This document shows positions 11,011-22,879 of a stretch of 64,000 nt of DNA, one piece after another. Numbering within the stretch: the first letter of the stretch is position 1; every line of letters begins with the position of its first letter. The DNA is taken from contig NC_045143.1 of the NCBI RefSeq assembly GCF_008831285.2, forward strand, positions 15,277,151 through 15,341,150. Direction: 5' to 3'. The translations under genes were made by a program, and so were the position numbers. Source of the stretch: Nymphaea colorata (Eukaryota > Streptophyta > Magnoliopsida > Nymphaeales > Nymphaeaceae). The notes under the pieces were generated by a model. The model searched no databases and was not told the DNA's origin. It saw only the letters and a list, made by a program, of their open reading frames with translations.

Positions 11011-12584
11011 TCAGGTTTTGGGCCTTTCACTTGCTTCTTTCTGATCTGCATCTTCTTTTGTTTCCTTGGTGTTGACATATTGGATGATGCCGTCTCCACT
11101 CTCGCTATCAATATCCTCCTTATCAGAGTTTCCAGCAGGAGTTATGGTTCCTGCAGGGTCTTCAATCTCACTTCTATATGATGGTTCCATGGGAAGATTC
11201 GTAGACTCACTTCCACTAACTTTTGTGTCCAAATCTGCAATCTTTAATCGTGGACTATATCTAACATTGCTCTGTGCTGATCCAGAATCAGACTTGGGAA
11301 GGCTGTCTGGCTTCAAAGCATCACATGAAATTTGTTTCTCCATTTTACCAAAGACGACAGTCTGCCCAGAATATAGTTCAAGGAACCTACATACAACAGA
11401 ATCAACAACAGCTGATTACGACAAATGTTTACGCAAGGTCAGTCATATCAAAACATCCAGGTTGCCCAAATTCTATGCAGAAATGAACAAATGGAACAAT
11501 TTTACAAACAGAAAATATAGAACCACGTTGAACATTAACAAACAGACGAAATCAAATTGGTATGCAAGGACATGCACTGGTAAAGTTCAAACATATTTAA
11601 AAAGAGAATCGTATGCATTTCTTCGCTTCAATGGATGGTTTAGACAAGTCTCTGAATTGAAATATCTGCTCCGGGAAAGCACCCGACGACAAGATGAGCA
11701 TACCACCGGATTTGGCAGGTTACAGCTCTGAGGCCTCATAAGTTCTACCGGTGTTTCTAGAAAGATGTAACAGAAGAATGCCAGAACTTGAACCATATAG
11801 GCATATGTACAGCAAGGTGAAAAAGAAAACGCAAGTAGCAGTCTAGCAGATGCCGCAAATTCAAGCTTGTAGACATTCCAATAGTCATCAGAAACAAAAA
11901 TTTCCAAATGAGAAGTACAGTGACGTCCATATGAACTGCAAAGGGTAAGAAGTTAAAAGCCCAACCCGATAAAACCAAACATACCAACGATGATACAAAA
12001 AATTGACAGTGTAAGCTACCTTCTAAAGCAAAATTATAAGAAATTGGTGAAAAAAAAATACCATCCTGCTGCTGCTTCAAGGGTTGCTTCATTGACTCAG
12101 ATTTCGATTTGTTGCGCTTCAGATTGTTGAGGTTCGCCTCTTGGGCTTTCCGACTCTGTTCAATCTCCTGGAGGAGCTGGCCTTCCAGACTCGTTTCATA
12201 CCTCTTCCCTTCGCCGAACCCCCAGGGCCTTTTCTCCAGCCAACTCCTCATCTTGTCAAATGGCAATAGCTCGCCATCATCACTACCACCAACATCCTCA
12301 TTTTCCCCTTCTTCATCAAAATCATCAAAACCATCATCATCATCATTACCCAACTCGACATCTACGTAGTGGGTCCGCATTCTGGCTCCTTCCTTCTTCC
12401 TCGTAGCATTGACATAGAGGCATCGCGCCCTGCCAACAATGGCAGGAGCGATTGACGGAGAGAAGGAATAAGTGTAAGGCCTGGTGGCTATGGTAGCGGA
12501 AGAGTGGAGAGGGCGAGGGCTGCCGCAGCGTTCAGCTGCATGGCACGGGAGGACAGAATGTAGTAGCGAGGAGAGACTCCACAT
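11011..12584 (-). pseudogene. Plastid RRM-type gene lacking its RRM core
   Basis: Exon 1 (12584-12062) starts at an ATG and encodes about 174 residues. It has a Ser/Ala/Arg-rich, plastid-transit-like N-terminus, an acidic run (GNDDDDGFDDFDEEGE), then FDKMRSWLEKRPWGFGEGK and a Lys/Gln-rich segment, and ends CAG GAT G before GTATTT. The last exon (11386-11011) begins inside FLELYSGQTVVFGK, the final beta-strand region of an RRM, and runs through a Ser/Glu-rich tail to TGA. This pattern resembles plant plastid RNA-binding proteins of the RBD1 kind, with low confidence on the orthologue. The exon or exons that should carry RNP2 and RNP1 were sought in 11387-12061 and not found. The gene is therefore either a deletion derivative or has a central exon too diverged for me to see. 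Confidence 0.55.
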
Positions 12585-12710
12585 CCCCGGCGCTCTACTG
12601 GTCGGACGAAACCAGGAAGCGAGGAAGGTCGGACGAAACCAGGAAGCGAGGAAGAAGCTCTCGCGTGAGACGGAAGGAAGAGGCGGTCGGGAGAGCGGAG
12701 AGTGCCCAAC

Positions 12711-12898
12711 GGGCCGTAAAAAATTTCCGGAAAAATATTTCCGTCTATCCAGCTGGAAATATTTTTCCGGAAAAATATTTCCGGAATCGACCTCAACGGT
12801 CGAAATTTTTTTTCTGTGTTTGTTGGAATGGAAAAATTTTGAAATTTTGAAATTTTTTTCCAAGTGAATAGTATTTTTCCAGGCCATCAAACGGCCCC
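12711..12898. mobile_element. Short TIR element (GGGCCGT ends), palindromic interior
   Basis: The left end is GGGCCGTAAAAAATTTCC. The right end, in reverse complement, is GGGGCCGTTTGATGGCC. The interior repeats ccggaaaaatatttcc in both orientations and could fold into a hairpin. Target duplications are not clear. The same end sequence (GGGCC then GTTTGATGGC) recurs near 50478 and 52478. The element lies about 130 bp upstream of the RRM-type start codon, so it would sit in that promoter or leader. Confidence 0.55.
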
Positions 12899-13123
12899 TT
12901 GGGGAAAGATAAGAGCTTAACCTAAACCATTTGTAAAACTTTCAATCAGTTGAGGACTCAAACATTTGTGGAAAATCATCACTATTAAACCAACCTTTCA
13001 TATAGAAGTCCCTAGGAGAGTTGGTGAAGTTCATTTTGCTACCCAACCAACCAATGCTATTTTCCACTTTAGTGGTTTTCAGCATAGTGTCATGTTTAGT
13101 TTTCACTTTCATTGTGACATGGG

Positions 13124-13246
13124 TTGTTTAGGTGCTTTGTTGTATTAGTTGCTTGGTTTTCATTTTCCAATGCCTTCACTTGTGTTGTTTAGGTGATTTG
13201 TTGTATTAGTTGCTTGGTTTTCATTTTCCAATGCCTTCACTTGTGT
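13124..13246. repeat. 61-bp tandem duplication
   Basis: Two almost identical adjacent copies of a 61-bp unit beginning ttgtttaggtg (13124 and 13185) and ending near ccttcacttgtg. No coding sense is evident. Confidence 0.9.
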
Positions 13247-13979
13247 TGCAGACCGACTATCCCTCGGCTCCACGCGGGCCAAATAGGTTTGAAAAAGTCA
13301 GCCGTGACAACTTGATTCTTTTGATAAATAAATTTTTGCTGCACAACTTATTGTTTGAAAGTGTCAACGTCCAAGGATGTCGTGCATGATCTAATAAATT
13401 TATGTATATATTACATATATGAAATACATGTAATATATTGTGTATATACTGTGTACATATAGTTGTATGTATATAATATTGTAGTATATGACATAAATAG
13501 TATATAGTTATATGTATATGTATATATAATAGTTTTATATATGTATATTACATAAATATTATATATAATTGTATATAATGTATATATGACAGCATAAATA
13601 GTAGATATTATATAACGTATACATAAATGTATAATATGGAGAGCATGACTGGTTTTGAAGGATGTAGATAACACCTCTTCTCCAATATGCCCATTTTATT
13701 AAATAAATCGCTTTAAATTTACACAAAAAAAGGACAAATAACTGGAAGGCTCAAAGTTTATTATTGATTATGCTGCACAGTTTCAACTGTTAAGTTTGGT
13801 ATTTGTTACGTGCATATTAGTTGATTTTTTAATTTTGGTGGATTTTTTTTAGGAAGGATATGAGGACATGTTGGAACTGAAATCGATTCAAGAAATGTAG
13901 AAGGTTCATGATGATTAATTTGTTTCATTGAGGTCTAAGTAGTTCAAATTCTCTTTCTTACCTTTGTCATCTTCTGCAG
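13247..13979. other. AT-rich spacer
   Basis: A TATAT/TGTATA-rich stretch covers about 13395-13640. No gene is seen up to the first VPS51-like exon. Confidence 0.6.
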
Positions 13980-16060
13980 TATGTCAATACGAAAACACAG
14001 AAAATATCTCTGCTTCTGAAAAAGCGGATTACCACACCAAATTGGATCAAGGTAATTGAAATACATCAACCTTTTTTCTGCCTGAAGGATGAAAATAAAA
14101 GTCATGTTATGTTCAGGCACTTATTTCTTCATAATTGATAATTTTACATAGCATAAGGAGCGCAGAGAAGTTCACATGTTCGTAGACCTGCTTCTTCAAG
14201 AGGTAAATCATACGTTGTGCTCTTTAAGCTAAAGTTACTTGGCTACCAGGCTTTTTTTCTTTTTTCTTTTTTATATTTGGTGTTATAGTGACATGTACTA
14301 TCTTCCATGCCCTGTGGGCCTATACTGTAGCACATAGGTCATAATGGCTAAATTTGGCTCTGGCTCACCAATTCATTTTTGGGTTTTTGGTTTCTGTATT
14401 ATTATTATTTAGGGCTTTTCAAAGTTCTTGCAATATACAGGAGATAAGGCATATCTAATCATGGAGCTTCCAATGGAGCAATCCTAATCTTCTCAGAAAT
14501 TTCTTGAGTTTAGTTCCTGGGTGCAAAATAGAGGTAGTGTTTCCAATCAATAGTGGTCGTCAATTTTATGTTATGTTTTAACAAGTTACAAAAGAACTTA
14601 GTCAATTTGATTGGTCCTTGATCTTGCACTTTGCGTGTTCTGAAAAGAAGGGAGAGGAGTATTCATAAGTTTCAGTAGTATTTATTGGTAATATACATGT
14701 CGTAGAAGTAAAAGAATATAGTATTAAGTTTTTGAGAAACTATTTTTGTAACCTAACTGGGAAAATTCAAGTTTCTTCTCTGAATGTATGAGTAGATGAC
14801 ACGCCATCATTGATTATCATATATTTTCCTGTTCCCAGCTGCAAGCTGCAGAAAGCGAAGTCAAGCAGATTTTAGTTCGCTGCTCAACGCCAAAGCATCA
14901 TCGCTCTGACAGCACTGGTAGTGCAAATTCCTCTCGCGGTAACCCTCTTCGGGACGAAAAAATTAGCATACACAGCAAGTTCGAAGCCAACTGCTTGAAA
15001 GTCATCTTGCTAAGATTTTAAAGCAAAAAATGGAGATCTTCACAAAAATTGAGTTTACGCAGGTAATATGTAACTGATTTCTGGATATGTTATTTAATAT
15101 AGGCATGTCCATGTAAAAAATATAAATGTTTCTGCTCCTTGTTTACAGGAGTCTGTGATCTCAACCATTGTGAAACTCTGCTTGAAAAGCTTTGTACAGT
15201 TTGGGAGACTCCAGACTTTTAACCACAGTGGATTTCAGCAAATCTAGTTGGACATGCAGTTCCTTTGAGCGCCTCTTAAAGAAATTGCCGATGATGATGC
15301 AGCTATTGATTTCCTACTTGATGAGGTACTTTATTGAAATTTCAAGCTTCACAAACTATAAGCTTAAAATCCACCTAAGCAGCGCTTCTGGCAAGGGTAC
15401 ATAGCGTACTGGTTTAGAGGTTGGCCATTGCATTCATAAAAAGATAAATACATTTTCCCAGTATGCTGCAACTGTTATCATTGTTTCATGTTGGAGTTCT
15501 GCCTTTTAGCAACATCCTAGAATTAACAGGAAGATGAAGGTGATTTTGAGGGAAAGCATTCACTATACCATAGATGCCAACAGCTGGCTGCTAGCAGTTA
15601 TGTTTTGCAGCTAAAGCCTAAAACTATTGAATAAATGATTTCCCTTCTGAAAATAAGATGAATACATTGCCCTATGTGGACTCCCGAGGTGTTAGATTTA
15701 TCTACTTTAGTTCTCATGGAAATGGTATGGTACAATATAAAAAAAAGACAGGTGTTGTGTCATGGAAATTAGTTCTATTTAGATGTTAGATACATTTTGA
15801 TGAGAACCTTTTAGTTTTGTTATTTTGACTTGATTTTGAATGAAATCTCTATCCCTAGGTGATTGTTGGTGTGCATCCTTTGGATGGTTGGCTGAAAGCC
15901 TGAATCAGTTATGAATGTTTGTCGTGCTATGTTTGTCAACTACTTTCTTGTTTCAAATTTGCAGGTCTGTGTGGCAGCTGCAGAACGTTGTCTTGATTCA
16001 ATTCCTCTAGAGCCAGCTATTTTGGAGAAACTGATCCAGGCAAAATTGCCCAAGAGTTGA
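13980..16060 (+). pseudogene. VPS51/UNHINGED-like pseudogene, copy 1
   Basis: Five exons of the C-terminal part of a plant VPS51 homologue, the GARP tethering subunit acting at the trans-Golgi: 13980-14051 (QKISLLLKKRITTPNWIK), 14152-14202 (HKERREVHMFVDLLLQE), 14839-15062, 15149-15325 and 15965-16060. Exons 1, 2 and 5 are open. Exon 3 starts in frame (LQAAESEVKQILVRCS), but its second half (ESHLAKILKQKMEIFTKIEF) is in another frame, so there is a frameshift near 14980. Exon 4 has two in-frame stops: TAG after GFQQI and, six codons on, TGA after LDMQFL. Exon 5 ends early at AKLPKS then TGA. Introns are kept, so this is a genomic duplicate and not a retrocopy. Exons for the N-terminal half were not found. 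Family assignment rests on recognised motif order. Confidence 0.75.
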
Positions 16061-16311
16061 TCAATGGAGCTGATGGTTTGAAAAATATCCGATGCATTAT
16101 TCTGCGGGCCAACAGGTGGTCATTCGCACACTGGCCTGTGCATGCTTCACTGTCACCACTTTTTTTCTGTATTTCCCAAGATCATGCATACGGAATTTTG
16201 TTAGGGATAGAAGTCTTCCACAAAAATTTTAGACATTTTCTAAGTTTTCCTTTTACTTAACGTAAAACATGCCTTGCTGTATGCAGCTTGTGTGGGCCAC
16301 TGTCAGAGGAG
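14463..16311 (+). repeat. Direct duplication, copy 1 (~1.85 kb)
   Basis: It matches 24115-25958 almost base for base, starting at ggagcttccaatggagcaat and ending at cactgtcagaggag. It spans VPS51-like exons 3-5 with their introns. The offset drifts only from 9652 to 9647 bp, so there are just a few small indels. Confidence 0.95.
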
Positions 16312-17713
16312 CTTGTGTGGGCCATTGTCTTGAAATTTTCATGGCATAAATTTTCTTAAATGTTTCTATGAGCAAATATATTGGTACAATAATTTGTACT
16401 TTCCATCCAGTTTGCGATGGAGGTCTGGAAATTCATGGATGAAAAAAAAACATTAAAGTTAACCAAAATTGCTCAGCACTTATGCTTCTCTCTTTGATTA
16501 AAAGTGGCTATCTAGATCAGGTAGGCTCAACTCCGTACTGGTTTTGATTTTACTATTTTCCCCCACAATACTTGTTGCTTCCAAAATAAAGTAGCATAAC
16601 CTACTTTAGCTGTGCATCTTTGTTTCAAATTGTGCTCATTTCAAGTTTACTGGTAGTGACTGCTGCTTTATCTGAACATGAACTTGGCATTCTAAGTGTT
16701 AGCTTTATGATGAAGGGCCAAATTGCTTGTAAATTGGCTGAATCATGAAAACAGTTGTTGTTTGGATACCTGAACATATTCTTTCTTGTCCATGTTCCAG
16801 GTTTTGGTTAATGTCAAAGCCCCTTTGATGAGCCTATTCTTACTTTTTTTAAGTAGGCCGTCAGAAGTTAGTTGACTAACCAATAACGTTACCAAATTGA
16901 CTGAGTTTTTTGTGACTAAATGGTAAGGTGTGTGTTCGTATTGAATTTGTGTACAAATATCTCTTACAGAAGATTCAAATTGACCTCAAAGTGGAATCTC
17001 ATTCTTATCAGGTCGTTAACAAAAAATTTTCTCTTTTCGTTGCTAAACTCATAAGGTATGAAGGTGATGCAAGATGAATTAAGATTAACGAACCTTAATC
17101 CAACTGCATCCATTACTAAGCTAATAACTATGCTTAACACTAATTATAACTTAGGAAAGGGAAGAACAGGAGAGAGAAACAGCAAACTATTTCATTAAGC
17201 AAACCACTATACTAACTGGAAGAACAGAGAAAAGTAAAAGAGATTGCATTTCTTTCAACTCATTCACCACCTACAAAATAAACCAACGTCCCCTTATATA
17301 GAGAAAGGGGATGGATTACGGATCTGGATCCGTTTACAAGTACTAAAAATCTAACTAGATCCAATTACAAGATTTGGTTATGCTTTCATCTTTCATCAGA
17401 AGGTCAACAAGCAGAAGTTTAGAGGAAGAAAATTGACTGAAGGAAAAGCAATTGCAAGTCCAATTTTATTTGGAACCGATTCTAATTCCAGGATAGTAGC
17501 TTATCTGCTATTGGTGTTAGTCTTTGTTTAGTTATTTCAACTTATCAGTGCCTTATATGTAATTTTTGCATTCTTTTTTTAGCACATTGGTGGTATATCG
17601 TATTCTCTTAAAGTTCTCATGTCTTGTTTGTAAGGATTTTAATTTCTTTAATTTTTTTCTCTGCTCTTTCAATACTTTTAAGGAGATGTATGATTTGTTA
17701 ATCTTTTTTTCAG
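16312..17713. other. No gene seen; LTR-like segment
   Basis: Mostly unassigned. On the minus strand, 17400-17040 has a TATA-like TATATAAGG (17300-17292), followed by a leader-like pyrimidine-rich stretch. This would fit the promoter part of a copia-type LTR. I could not fix its ends or target duplications, so it stays tentative. Confidence 0.3.
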
Positions 17714-18158
17714 GCAGTTAATTGGTTGAAGTTGCTTGGGAAGAGTCGTCAAACAAAGCCTCATCTGTCCATTTTTAATCCCTTCTTGCGTAGTTGCAAC
17801 CAAAATTCAGACCTTGCAAATGAGTGTTTGCAACTGATGGACAAACAATTTATCTGCAGGTCTGAGGAAACCTATGGAGAGCTTCTTAAGGTCTTTTATC
17901 CTGGGAAACTTTCATTGAACTATGCACTTTGTCTTAGCACTTGTGTCTTAAGTTGTAACTCTTTTCAAATACATTTTTCCTTAACATAAGTTTATTAATT
18001 TTAGTTATTAGGGAGTCCTCTCATTCTATATGAGTTCCTAGGCCTGGACTTTTATGCATTCATGTGCTAAGATGATGCGTGTCCTCACTATTCCAGTTGC
18101 ATAGTAAGAATTATATATTAATTTAGAATTTGTTGGCAGTGAAGGAGAAATTGAAAAG

Positions 18159-21100
18159 TGTCACACCCCAACCTTTTGGCCCTCAAACAAACTTTTTTTC
18201 TAAACATAAAGCATTGAGGTACAACTACACAACAATTCAAAAAAAGAGGGAGCTATGTCATTTGAAACCATGGGGCAAACTTTCATTTATATAACAATTT
18301 CAATTCATACAAAATCACATCTATTTGTATGACAAAAATACCTCAAACCACAACTTTGATGCCTAGCAAAAATAAGACATCAAAAAGACCAAACCATGAC
18401 GCGCCGGCACTACCAAAGACCCAAAACCTCCCCAATAGGATGTGAGTGAAGCTATCTGATCAACCTGCTGCCCCGGGTTCGCCAAAACCTGAAAAAAAGA
18501 AACAACTGAAGGCTTAGCCTTCGCTGTATGGCAGCAAGCCAGGAAAATCCCAAACCCTCTTAGGTAGGGCTCAAAACTGAGAACAATCATAAAAACAATC
18601 TATCGTCATGTCGTGTCAGGGCATAGACACATCATTTGCCAAGAAAACCCTTAACATAGACCACGACATGAAAAGTTACTCAAGGGCCACAATAACACAA
18701 TCTCAATCACATGCAAGGCATGCTTAAACATTCCATTTCAATCATAGCATTCACATGTCCATCAATCACATACATTCGTTTACACACATTCATTTTCATT
18801 AACTTTAGTGAATTGACAGTTTTTTGTGGGTGCAAACACAGGCACGTGCACATTACGGGCGGCCCATAGCCGAGAGACAACCCCCGTGGTGGCCAAGAAC
18901 AGTATGGATCCATTCAACCGCTGCAACAGTAGAGCACTCATCCATGGATGTGTGAATTCCAAGGAGAGGTACTCAGCCTTCCCTAGGACACCCAGGTTGG
19001 GAAGGCGGGAGCCCAACGCTTCAAGCACATCACACAACAGTACCCTGGGGCCTTGCACCGCCTGCGCTCCGAACAGGCGAGACCAGTGGCGAAAGCGGGA
19101 CGTCTCCCAAACACATAGCCACATCCCACTGGTCTCTCATCTCTTATTCTTTCATTATTACCATTATAATAGCACATTCATAAAATGACTGACTAGCTCA
19201 TGAGGTTGGTACACTTCACGAGTACACCCACACCTCCAATTGCCTCCACACGAGGTCTACACATATCATTAACAATCATAGCTAGCCGTCATACAATACG
19301 GGTACAACTACCCTTCAATTTCAATCAATTGCATCATTGCCCGCGGCAATGTGTATGCAACAAAATACAACCTTCACATCAATTATCGCATCAGTCACAT
19401 CAATTATCTCTTTGAAAAACTTAGCCAAACCACAAAGAGTAGTCTCGATCTGTGATTGACTCGTAGCTGTCCTATGCAGTTATCATTCTAAGATGCTTTC
19501 TAATGCACAATTGGGGTCGAGGAGACACTTGACTCGATAGCCCACCTTATCTGTCCTAAGCAGTTATCAATTCTAGCATGCATATGCAAATGCGTAACAG
19601 TTTTCAAAACATGCTTCTCATAGTCTTTCAAAACAAATCATATCATATATCAAACAATTTGCATGCATACACACATTCATTCACAAAACAATCCATCAAT
19701 CACATCACAATCCTAAGATCCCACAATCTTAGGAACACACATTCACACAATTGCCCAAGCAGGGATTTGCCTGGAATGCCGCCATACCTGTCGCGCATCC
19801 ACTAAATACCTCAAACTACGACCCACATTGCTTAAGGCCTACTAGACGTGCCCGGTGTACCTGCAAACATTACCAAATGGTAAGTTCTCTACTTGTTTCG
19901 CTTACAATCGATACAAATCTGAAAATACCATCATCAAGGCATGTCTTCGCCTCAAATGAGTGTCGACCCACGAAGCCCTCCGAAAAGGGTCTCTTCCCAA
20001 CCCTCGAGGTTGCCACCAACGATTAGAACTCAAACTTATGTTCGACTTATCACATGTGCGATTGTCACTTGTTTTCCTTAGTTGAGGCATCTTCCTCACC
20101 ATTAAGATTCTCAACATACAACGCATATGTACATCAATAGAAGCCTATTTCCCAAGCTTGCTAAAACGGTTCTAAACCTTCACCATAACATCACAATCTC
20201 TACCATGCTTTCCTATTGCTTCGAAGATCAACACATCATGCTAGAAAAACACTTATACATATAGATCCTCGTCCATCTCAAAATGGGCATAAACTTCCCC
20301 AAATTAGCGACATCTTTAGCATGCCTTCTAAATCGTCAATTTTTAATTCTAGCATGCTCAAACAATAATTATACGTACTCCCACAGAAAATTTACAATAA
20401 TCTAAGCTCGATTAGCCCTTTTTCACCCCAATCTTAGAATTCAAACTGTCGTAGTGCTCCCGGTAGCCACTTCAAGAGTTCGATTGAGCTCCAACGTCAA
20501 CGATTGATCACTGCCTCCACCACCAATGCATTCTAGTCGTTGGTATGAGGGGAAATATGTGTCTCCTAGCTGCAAATCCAATCCAACAGCCACCAAAAGT
20601 CAAAATCAACGAAAAGGTGGTTTAAGAGAGGCATCTGTCGTTAGAAGAAGCCCATGGTAGTTGTGTGGGAGGCTGAAAACAAGTGGGAGAGGGCGCTGAC
20701 AGAGAGGAGAGACTGAGAGATAGAGGTCGGACAAAAGGGGAGAGACAAGAGAGGGCAGCAAAGGATAAGGAACGTGCGGGTGAGAGCTGGCGGGAAGGGG
20801 AAGGAGAGAGTGAGGTACATAGACAGAGAGGGCGAGACAGTGTGGGAGAGGCGGAGAGAGGGGCATAGCACGGGAGAGACAGACAGAGAGGGCGACAGTG
20901 GGTGAGAGTGGCGGAGGAGAAGAAGGGAGAAAGAAGGGATAGGGAGAGGGAGTCCGACAGCTTACCTGTGCAACGCCGTCGCCGCTGCTGTTGTCCTTCC
21001 TCCGCCGGCCCAATCATCGTTGTCGCCACACTTCCGCCTTCCTCTTCTCACACGGTCGAGCCAAAGGAAAAAGACGAAGTGGAAGACGAGGGGGAAGAAG

Positions 21101-21161
21101 CCCCCGTGTTGGGTCCGGGTCTGGACCCGATCCGGCCCACCTGAGAATGCCGAACGTTACA
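18159..21161. mobile_element. Solo LTR, 3.0 kb, with 5-bp target duplication
   Basis: It begins TGTCACACCCCAACC and ends AACGTTACA, so it has TG...CA ends with a short imperfect terminal inverted repeat. The 5-bp repeat aaaag flanks it exactly (18154-18158 and 21162-21166). There is no primer-binding site, polypurine tract or pol frame, so it is a solo LTR left by recombination. The TGTCACACCCC start and the length suggest a large Ty3/gypsy LTR (Del/Tekay-like), which is inferred. The 3' third has a purine-rich block (20690-20960) followed by a GC-rich stretch (20960-21150) with gggtccgggtctggacccgat. Frames of about 135 codons there are low-complexity. Confidence 0.85.
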
Positions 21162-21252
21162 AAAAGTGTATGGAAATTGACAATAAAGCAAGGCAGTGCC
21201 TAATTGTGGAGTGAGTGGAAAGTTACACAAAATCTATGAATTAAGTTTCTTG

Positions 21253-21314
21253 CTATGTAACATGGGTGCAGGGTGCAGGTGCTAGTGCCAGTGCAGGGTG
21301 CGGGTGCAGCTAGA

Positions 21315-21359
<45 letters not shown>

Positions 21360-21662
21360 ATCTGTTATATAAGTAATTTTATTTGTCTATATTTTTAAAC
21401 TTTTTTTTATCAAGGTTACTTTAATCTCATACAAAATTCAAAGTTTTAATAAATAAAATAGGGGAGGAGAGAGAGAAGATGGAAAAAAAGAAGAGGGAAA
21501 GATTGGAGAAGGAAAAAAATGACAAAAAAAACAACAAAAGAGAAGAATGGGCAGTCAACAGCACCTGATTTGGCTTGATCGAGTCAGGTGCCATGTTGTG
21601 CCGCATCCGCACCCGAGGCGACGTGGGTGCGCCACCATATTTGGTGCACCCGTGTGACTTAT
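21253..21662. mobile_element. hAT-like MITE, CTATGTCACA family, member B
   Basis: The left end is CTATGTAACATGGGTGCA. The right end, in reverse complement, is ATAAGTCACACGGGTGCA. The flanks gtttcttg (21245-21252) and atttcttg (21663-21670) match at 7 of 8 bases. It is 410 bp, with GGGTGC repeats inside the left end and a (TA)n tract at about 21317-21355. It is non-coding and inserted 91 bp beyond the solo LTR. Confidence 0.8.
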
Positions 21663-21670
21663 ATTTCTTG

Positions 21671-22561
21671 TTTTTAAGATTTAGGAATCATTTGTCTTAG
21701 CCTTACAAGTTTGTTGGAACCTTAAATTGTGTTCTCTTTGTGTCCCCTTTTCCCACAAGAAGGCATGATACTGTGTGTTTCTTCTTTGTTTACATTTTGG
21801 AAATATATAAGATTTTGTTTCTTTCTTCTGTGGCTCAAATAGGTATGAAGTTTGGTCGACAAAGATAGTAGACTTTAGTAGTGTCCAAAATTCATTTGGC
21901 CTGAAATTTTGTGAACTTTGATACCTATCCTGTTTTGAAAGAGAACAAATGCCCTCCAGGTCACACAGAATTTATGTCCTTTAAATATGCTGTGCCCCAG
22001 CAATATGCCAAACGAGATGGTAGAGGATATCAGAAAATGAAACTAGACAATAATGGTTAGGTGATGTTCTGCAAAACTTTCAAAAGAAAATGATTGAAGT
22101 ACTGACTTGTATGCTGTTGTATTAAGGATGACCAGAAAATCAACCTTTGAACATCAATCCCATGGGTCACCAATTTGGCCACTCAAATTCTTAGTGACCT
22201 GGTCTAATAAGCTGCAGTGCCAGCAACATATATTTGAGTGCATCCATTTACAGAATTGATATAACAATGTAATGACTTGCTCCTGTGTGGACCCTAATGA
22301 GCATATGGAAGTTTATAGCCTACTTGATAACTATCTCCTATTTGCATACAAAAAGAGTTATGAACCAGGAACCAAGGTAGTAAGGGAACGTAAGTATCAA
22401 CCTTTCTCAAAAACTTAGATGCAAGACTCTTCCCCAGTCAATCCCACACTTGAAATGCTATGAACAAGCCCTTATTTTATCAATTTTGATTTATATAATT
22501 TTGGATTTTTTTTATGAGGTCATATGAGATAATTGGCTGCTGAAGTTAAAAAATTTTGCAG
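21671..22561. other. Remainder of PPR-fragment intron
   Basis: No exon or defined repeat was recognised. The sequence is moderately AT-rich and ends with a pyrimidine-rich tract and TTGCAG. Confidence 0.5.
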
Positions 22562-22679
22562 CTCGCTGTTCAGCAGCATAATCTCGTTGTATTTAATGAA
22601 TTTTGTGGGGAATACAGAAAACACTACACACCGCGACTTGTCTGCACCCACAAATTTATACGTGCTTTTTCAAAACTAG

Positions 22680-22876
22680 GGGACTCAAGATCTGCATACG
22701 ATACCTTGAAACGTATGGTCAAAGCGACATGCATGCCTGGCCTTTTCACCTGTTATGGCTGCCTGGCCTTACTAGGGGACTCAAGATATGCATGCCTGGC
22801 CTTTTCACCTGTTATGGCTGCCTGGCCTTACTAGGGGACTCAAGATATGCATGCCTGGCCTTTTCACCTGTTATGC
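22680..22876. repeat. 59-bp tandem repeat inside a PPR exon
   Basis: gcctggccttttcacctgtt recurs at 22735, 22794 and 22853, a 59-bp period. Each unit ends with a copy of aggggactcaagat, which also occurs once in the authentic exon near 22678. The array therefore appears to have grown from exon sequence. A 59-bp period shifts the reading frame at every unit. Confidence 0.9.
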
Positions 22877-22879
22877 CTG

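Larger units (their letters stand above)
17714..22735 (+). pseudogene. PPR-protein fragment, two exons split by a solo LTR
   Basis: Exon 1 (17714-17890) is open for 59 residues, including AVNWLKLLGKSRQTKPHLS and LANECLQLMDKQFICRSEE, and ends ELLK before GTCTTT. Exon 2 starts at 22562 after TTGCAG and continues in phase with LAVQQHNLVVFNEFCGEYRK, then THKFIRAFSKLGDSRSAYDT, each with the helical-pair look of a PPR motif. The joined order resembles Arabidopsis At1g76280-type PPR proteins, with low confidence on the orthologue. The intron is 4.67 kb and contains a 3.0-kb solo LTR and TIR element B. Exon 2 runs without a clear donor into a 59-bp tandem repeat that changes frame at every unit, so the gene is probably dead at least from there. 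No other exons were found. Confidence 0.6.

Noticed and set aside
11066-11731. 221-codon frame on the plus strand
   Set aside because: It is antisense to the last exon of the minus-strand RRM-type gene, whose minus frame has recognisable RRM C-terminal sequence and splice sites.
11757-12890. 377-codon frame on the minus strand as a single-exon gene
   Set aside because: The middle part is real exon 1 (12584-12062). The N-terminal extension runs through a TIR element and the C-terminal part reads past a good splice donor into intron.
20606-21144. Several long frames (up to 135 codons, both strands)
   Set aside because: They lie in the purine-rich and GC-rich part of the solo LTR, give Ser/Pro/Leu or Arg/Glu low-complexity products, and overlap in different frames.
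17714-22735. PPR fragment as a functional gene with a long intron
   Set aside because: Only two exons are visible, and exon 2 passes into a frame-rotating tandem repeat without a clear donor. I call it a probable pseudogene, though further exons outside my recognition cannot be excluded.
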